This document shows, in pieces, positions 15,003-18,478 of a stretch of DNA of 18,478 nucleotides. Each line of letters begins with the position of its first letter. Positions within the stretch are counted from its first letter, which is position 1. A program made the position numbers and the translations under genes. The notes under the pieces were generated by a model. The model was not told where the DNA came from. It searched no databases and was given only the letters and a program-made list of their open reading frames with translations. Location: NCBI GenBank assembly GCA_001515955.1, contig LOES01000189.1, forward strand, positions 1-18,478, given 5' to 3'. This stretch comes from Clostridia bacterium BRH_c25. GTDB taxonomy: Bacteria; Bacillota_A; Clostridia; Lutisporales; Lutisporaceae.

Positions 15003-15240
15003 ATTGAAGAGGACAGTAGTAAAGGAAGCAAATTATAGAGAGACAGTCGCCTGGTGAAAGATTGTCATTTGCCGTTTTACGAAAATCACCTTGGAGCTGG
15101 AGGGCTGAATCAAGTAAGCCTTTTCGCAGGCATGCGTTACATGCATTGAGTGATGCACTGATTGATTACAGTTGTGCATAACCTGGGTGGTACCGCGGTA
15201 TAATATCGTCCCTTTGGCTTTGGCTGAAGGGGCTTTTTAT
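15003..15240 (+). promoter_or_regulatory. T-box riboswitch leader of ileS, isoleucine specifier AUC
   Basis: The conserved T-box sequence GGGTGGTACCGCGG lies at 15185-15198. The stem I start GAAGAGGACAGTAG and the AGAGAG bulge region are both present upstream. The likely specifier is ATC at 15085-15087 in the segment GAAAATCACC, which matches isoleucine and the downstream gene. Uncharged tRNA-Ile should pair its 3' end with the antiterminator bulge and let transcription continue; charged tRNA should favour the terminator at 15208-15238. The specifier call rests on position and match to the gene, since I could not fold the RNA. Confidence 0.92.
15208..15238 (+). terminator. T-box-controlled attenuator of ileS
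   Basis: GTCCCTT (15208-15214) pairs with AAGGGGC (15227-15233, one T-G pair), followed by TTTTT (15234-15238). The left arm also belongs to the alternative antiterminator that includes the T-box sequence. Confidence 0.85.
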
Positions 15241-15310
15241 TTTTCCAGAGCCCTAACCCGTACCTACACCCATGTACAAAGTATATATATTCTTAGAAAG
15301 GATGTTTTAT

Positions 15311-18300
15311 ATGGACAAATTCAAATTTTTATCCGACAAGAGAGTGGCAGAAAATGAAAAAAGCATATCGGAATATTGGAAGGAGATAGATATCCTCAAA
15401 AAGAGCATAGAAACAAGAGCGGACAAGAAGCCGTTCATATTCTATGAGGGACCTCCAACTGCCAACGGCAGACCCGGCATACACCATGTAATAGCCAGAA
15501 CATTGAAGGATACGGTGTGCCGCTATAAAACAATGAAGGGCTATCAGGTCAAGAGGAAGGCAGGCTGGGACACTCACGGGCTTCCTGTTGAGATTGAGGT
15601 TGAAAAGGAGCTTAAGATATCAGGAAAACAGGATATAGAAAAGTACGGCATAAAGGAATTTAACCAGAAATGCCGTGAGTCTGTATTCAAGTACGTAGGA
15701 CAGTGGCAGGATATGACCGAAAAAATGGCTTATCTGATAGACATGGAGCACCCCTATATAACCTATGACAACAATTATATTGAGACAATCTGGTGGATAT
15801 TGGACAAATTCAACAAGGAAGGTTATATCTATGAAGGACACAAGATATCCCCTTACTGCCCAAGATGCGGTACAGGACTTGCGACCCATGAGGTAGCTCA
15901 AGGCTATAAGGAAATAAAGACAACTACGGTAATAGTTAAATTCAAGAGAAAAGGCACCGATGAATACTTCCTGGTGTGGACAACTACACCATGGACACTG
16001 CCTTCCAACGTGGCGCTTACAGTGAACCCAAAGGAAACATACCTTAAGGTAAAACAGAAGGATGAAATATACTATTTAGAAAAGACATTGGCCAATAAGG
16101 TGCTGGGAGAAGACTTTGAGGTGCTTCAGGAATTAAAAGGCACAGAGCTGGAGCATATGGAATACGAGCAGCTGATGCCCTTTGTAGACCCTGAAAAGAA
16201 AGCCTTCTTTGTAACCCTGGCTGATTATGTAACTACTGAGGATGGAACAGGCATAGTCCATACAGCTCCCGCCTTCGGCGAAGACGACTACAACACAGGA
16301 AGAAGATATGACCTTCCGGTATTGCAGCCCGTCAATGAAGCAGGCAAATTCACAGCTACCCCATGGGAAGGGCAGTTTGTAATAGATGCGGACCCTGAGA
16401 TAATAAAGTGGCTGGCAATAGAAGGCAAGCTTTTTAAGAAGGAAAAGATAGACCACAACTATCCGCACTGCTGGAGATGCAAGACTCCTTTGCTTTATTA
16501 CGCAAAACCAAGCTGGTACATCGAAATGACAAAGCTCAGGGATAATCTTGTGGCTAACAATAATGAAGTAAATTGGTTTCCGGATTATGTAGGAGAGAAG
16601 CGCTTTGGCAACTGGCTTGAAAACGTGAACGACTGGGCCCTTTCCAGAAACAGATACTGGGGTACGCCTCTCAACATATGGAGATGCGAGTGCGGACACT
16701 TTGACTCCATAGGCTCCAGAAAAGAGCTGGTTGAGAAGTCAATGGAAAAAATAGACGAGAGTATTGATATGCACAGGCCTTATGTGGATGAGGTTCATAT
16801 AAGGTGTGAGAAATGCGGCGGCACCATGACAAGAGTAAAGGAAGTCATAGACTGCTGGTTTGACAGCGGAGCCATGCCCTTCGCACAGCATCACTATCCT
16901 TTTGAGAACAAGGAGAACTTTGATGAACTGTTCCCTGCTGACTATATCTGCGAAGCTATAGACCAGACAAGAGGCTGGTTCTATTCGCTGATTGCGATAT
17001 CAACCTTTGTAATGGGGACATCTCCGTACAAGAATGTACTTGTATGCGGACATCTGGTAGACAAGGAAGGCAGGAAGATGTCAAAATCCCTTGGAAATAC
17101 CGTAGACCCCTTCGAAATGTTCGATAAGTGCGGTGCTGATGCTTTAAGATGGTATATGATGTATGTATCTCCGGTATGGACTACCACCAAGTTTGACGAG
17201 GAAGGCCTGAAGGAGGTTCTCAGCAAGTTCTTCGGAACACTTAAGAATGTTTATGCCTTCTTTGCACTGTATGCAAATACCGACAGCATAGATCCCAAGG
17301 ATTTCTTTGTGGAGTACAGTGAGCGTCCCGAGCTTGACCGCTGGATGCTTTCCAAGTACAACAATCTTGTAAGGGAAGTTAATGCGGAGCTTGATATATA
17401 TGACCTTACAAAGGCAGTAAGAAAGATACAGTATTTTATAAATGAAGACCTTTCCAACTGGTATATAAGACGCTCCAGAAGAAGGTTCTGGGAAACAGAG
17501 CTTACAGAAGACAAGAAAGCGGTTTACAACACCACCTATGAGGTATTGGTAGGAGTATCAAAGCTGATTGCTCCATTTGCCCCGTACATTTCAGAGGAAA
17601 TATACAGGAGCCTCACAGGAGAGCTTTCGGTGCATGTGGCTTATTTCCCTGAAACAAATAAAAGCCTCATCGATGACAAGCTGGAAGAAAGAATGGACCT
17701 GGTCAGGAGTCTGGTAGGCCTGGGCAGAGCTTCAAGGGAGCAGGTCAGGATAAAGGTTCGTCAGCCGATACAGAAGGTATTCATAGACGCAAAATATGAA
17801 GAGCTGATATCCTATCTGATACCGCTTATACAGGAAGAGCTTAATGTCAAGGAAGTAATATTTGAAAAAGACCTCAACAGATACATGAACTTCAGCCTGA
17901 AGCCCAACTACAAATTTGCCGGCTCGATACTTGGGGCAAAGATAAAAACCTTCGCAAAGCTACTGCAGGAAATGGATGCAGCAGTATATGCACCGAAGCT
18001 GGAAGCAGGGGAGACAGTCAAGGTTGACCTTGAGGGAGAGACATTGGAGATAAACAAAGATTACGTAATAACCAGCATAGCAGCCAAAGAAGGCTTTACA
18101 GTGACAACAGAGAACAACCTTTTTGTAATACTTGATACTACCCTTACAAAAGAGCTTATAGAAGAGGGCTATGCAAGGGAATTCATCTCCAAGGTACAGC
18201 AGATGAGAAAGAACAACAATTATGAGATGATGGACAAAATAAACATATATTTCGACGGAGACGATGAAATAGCAAATGCAGTTTCCGCATTCAAGGACTA

Positions 18301-18418
18301 CATCATGCAGGAGACTCTGGCTGAAAAAGTGGAAAGAGTCACAGACAAGAGCTTTGAGGCTCAGGACCTGAACGGACATGAGACAGGAATGAAGCTTGAA
18401 AAGAAACCCGGCGTATAG
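15311..18418 (+). CDS. ileS: Isoleucyl-tRNA synthetase, type 2 (IleRS2), with GIHH signature
   Basis: Charges tRNA-Ile in the cytoplasm. The 1035-residue length and the PPTANGRPGIHHV form mark the type 2, eukaryote-like IleRS class. The class I signature is Gly56-Ile57-His58-His59 instead of HxGH. Asp72 onward in the catalytic half is normal, and KMSKS is intact at 589-593. The editing domain has TTTPWTLPSN near 225 and HTAPAFGEDD near 316-326. Cysteine pairs that may bind zinc are at 183/186, 387/390, 459/461 and 499/502. The anticodon-binding and C-terminal domains are complete. The frame starts at 15272, but the ATG at 15311 has GAAAGG 9 nt upstream and begins the usual MDKFKFLSD. Expression is controlled by the Ile T-box; a terminator overlaps the stop. 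Confidence 0.95.
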   Translation: MDKFKFLSDKRVAENEKSISEYWKEIDILKKSIETRADKKPFIFYEGPPTANGRPGIHHVIARTLKDTVCRYKTMKGYQVKRKAGWDTHGLPVEIEVEKELKISGKQDIEKYGIKEFNQKCRESVFKYVGQWQDMTEKMAYLIDMEHPYITYDNNYIETIWWILDKFNKEGYIYEGHKISPYCPRCGTGLATHEVAQGYKEIKTTTVIVKFKRKGTDEYFLVWTTTPWTLPSNVALTVNPKETYLKVKQKDEIYYLEKTLANKVLGEDFEVLQELKGTELEHMEYEQLMPFVDPEKKAFFVTLADYVTTEDGTGIVHTAPAFGEDDYNTGRRYDLPVLQPVNEAGKFTATPWEGQFVIDADPEIIKWLAIEGKLFKKEKIDHNYPHCWRCKTPLLYYAKPSWYIEMTKLRDNLVANNNEVNWFPDYVGEKRFGNWLENVNDWALSRNRYWGTPLNIWRCECGHFDSIGSRKELVEKSMEKIDESIDMHRPYVDEVHIRCEKCGGTMTRVKEVIDCWFDSGAMPFAQHHYPFENKENFDELFPADYICEAIDQTRGWFYSLIAISTFVMGTSPYKNVLVCGHLVDKEGRKMSKSLGNTVDPFEMFDKCGADALRWYMMYVSPVWTTTKFDEEGLKEVLSKFFGTLKNVYAFFALYANTDSIDPKDFFVEYSERPELDRWMLSKYNNLVREVNAELDIYDLTKAVRKIQYFINEDLSNWYIRRSRRRFWETELTEDKKAVYNTTYEVLVGVSKLIAPFAPYISEEIYRSLTGELSVHVAYFPETNKSLIDDKLEERMDLVRSLVGLGRASREQVRIKVRQPIQKVFIDAKYEELISYLIPLIQEELNVKEVIFEKDLNRYMNFSLKPNYKFAGSILGAKIKTFAKLLQEMDAAVYAPKLEAGETVKVDLEGETLEINKDYVITSIAAKEGFTVTTENNLFVILDTTLTKELIEEGYAREFISKVQQMRKNNNYEMMDKINIYFDGDDEIANAVSAFKDYIMQETLAEKVERVTDKSFEAQDLNGHETGMKLEKKPGV

Positions 18419-18430
18419 CCGGGTTTCTTT
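18400..18430 (+). terminator. Intrinsic terminator of ileS, overlapping its stop codon
   Basis: A 13-bp perfect stem, AAAGAAACCCGGC (18400-18412) with GCCGGGTTTCTTT (18418-18430), closes on GTATA. The left arm encodes the last residues of IleRS, and the TAG stop lies at the loop boundary. Confidence 0.85.
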
Positions 18431-18432
18431 AA

Positions 18433-18478
18433 GTGCCAGGCACGACGTTTAGACGGTTATTGAAACAATAACCGTCTA
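18433..18478. repeat. Palindrome plus 13-bp hairpin at the window edge
   Basis: GTGCCAGGCAC (18433-18443) is a short palindrome. It is followed by a perfect 13-bp hairpin, TAGACGGTTATTG (18450-18462) with CAATAACCGTCTA (18466-18478), loop AAA, ending at the last base of the window. It may be the start of another dispersed intergenic repeat, or a second terminator. The context to the right is needed. Confidence 0.5.

Noticed and set aside
16133..16699. A 188-codon minus-strand frame inside ileS
   Set aside because: It is antisense to the conserved editing and catalytic domains of IleRS, and no start signal is seen.

Overview
The window comes from a spore-forming, low-to-mid GC Firmicute of class Clostridia; I cannot name the genus. 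Four things point there: a complete gerA-type germinant-receptor operon, a T-box leader in front of ileS, strong AGGAGG-type ribosome sites with frequent TTG and GTG starts, and consensus sigma-A promoters. Almost all of it is chromosomal core or accessory metabolism. I see no phage, transposase, CRISPR array, rRNA or tRNA.

Layout. 1-1278: the 3' part of an exported protein with a stalk-like domain, converging on a histidine-rich YmaF-type gene. 1520-2539: an FMN-dependent alpha-hydroxy-acid oxidase. 2712-4688: a minus-strand pair, a dNTPase of the Dgt/HD family followed by an unrecognised gene. 5000-7273: a UbiA-type polyprenyl-phosphate phosphoribosyltransferase converging on, and overlapping, a GT-C membrane glycosyltransferase; both look like lipid-linked sugar enzymes. 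7727-8101: a stand-alone YtrA-type GntR regulator. 8236-12053: the germination receptor operon (A, B and C subunits, overlapping genes). 12151-14848: a CDF metal exporter with a duplicated C-terminal domain, apparently co-transcribed with glycerol kinase. 14942-18430: promoter, Ile T-box, type 2 isoleucyl-tRNA synthetase and terminator.

The least explained structure is a family of intergenic elements (named R1-R4 here). Each full copy has a core of about 60 nt between two arms built from 7-nt tandem units, GTCRCTA-like on the left and TAGYGAC-like on the right. The arms are inverted repeats of each other, so a copy can fold into one long hairpin. R1 (2537-2710) and R3 (7361-7535) also carry the same two perfect or near-perfect short hairpins at their outer ends, yet their cores lie in opposite orientations. 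R2 (4714-4837) appears to form the 5' leader of the dNTPase mRNA. R4 (3363-3397) is a rearranged remnant on the other side of that gene.

Other points of note: the IleRS signature reads GIHH instead of HxGH, the swapped form linked to mupirocin hyper-resistance; a 9-nt iterated array begins inside the -10 box of the gntR promoter; and the glycerol kinase has Glu where HPr-regulated Firmicute enzymes have the phosphorylated His. All function calls come from reading the sequence and from memory of the families; no database search was run.
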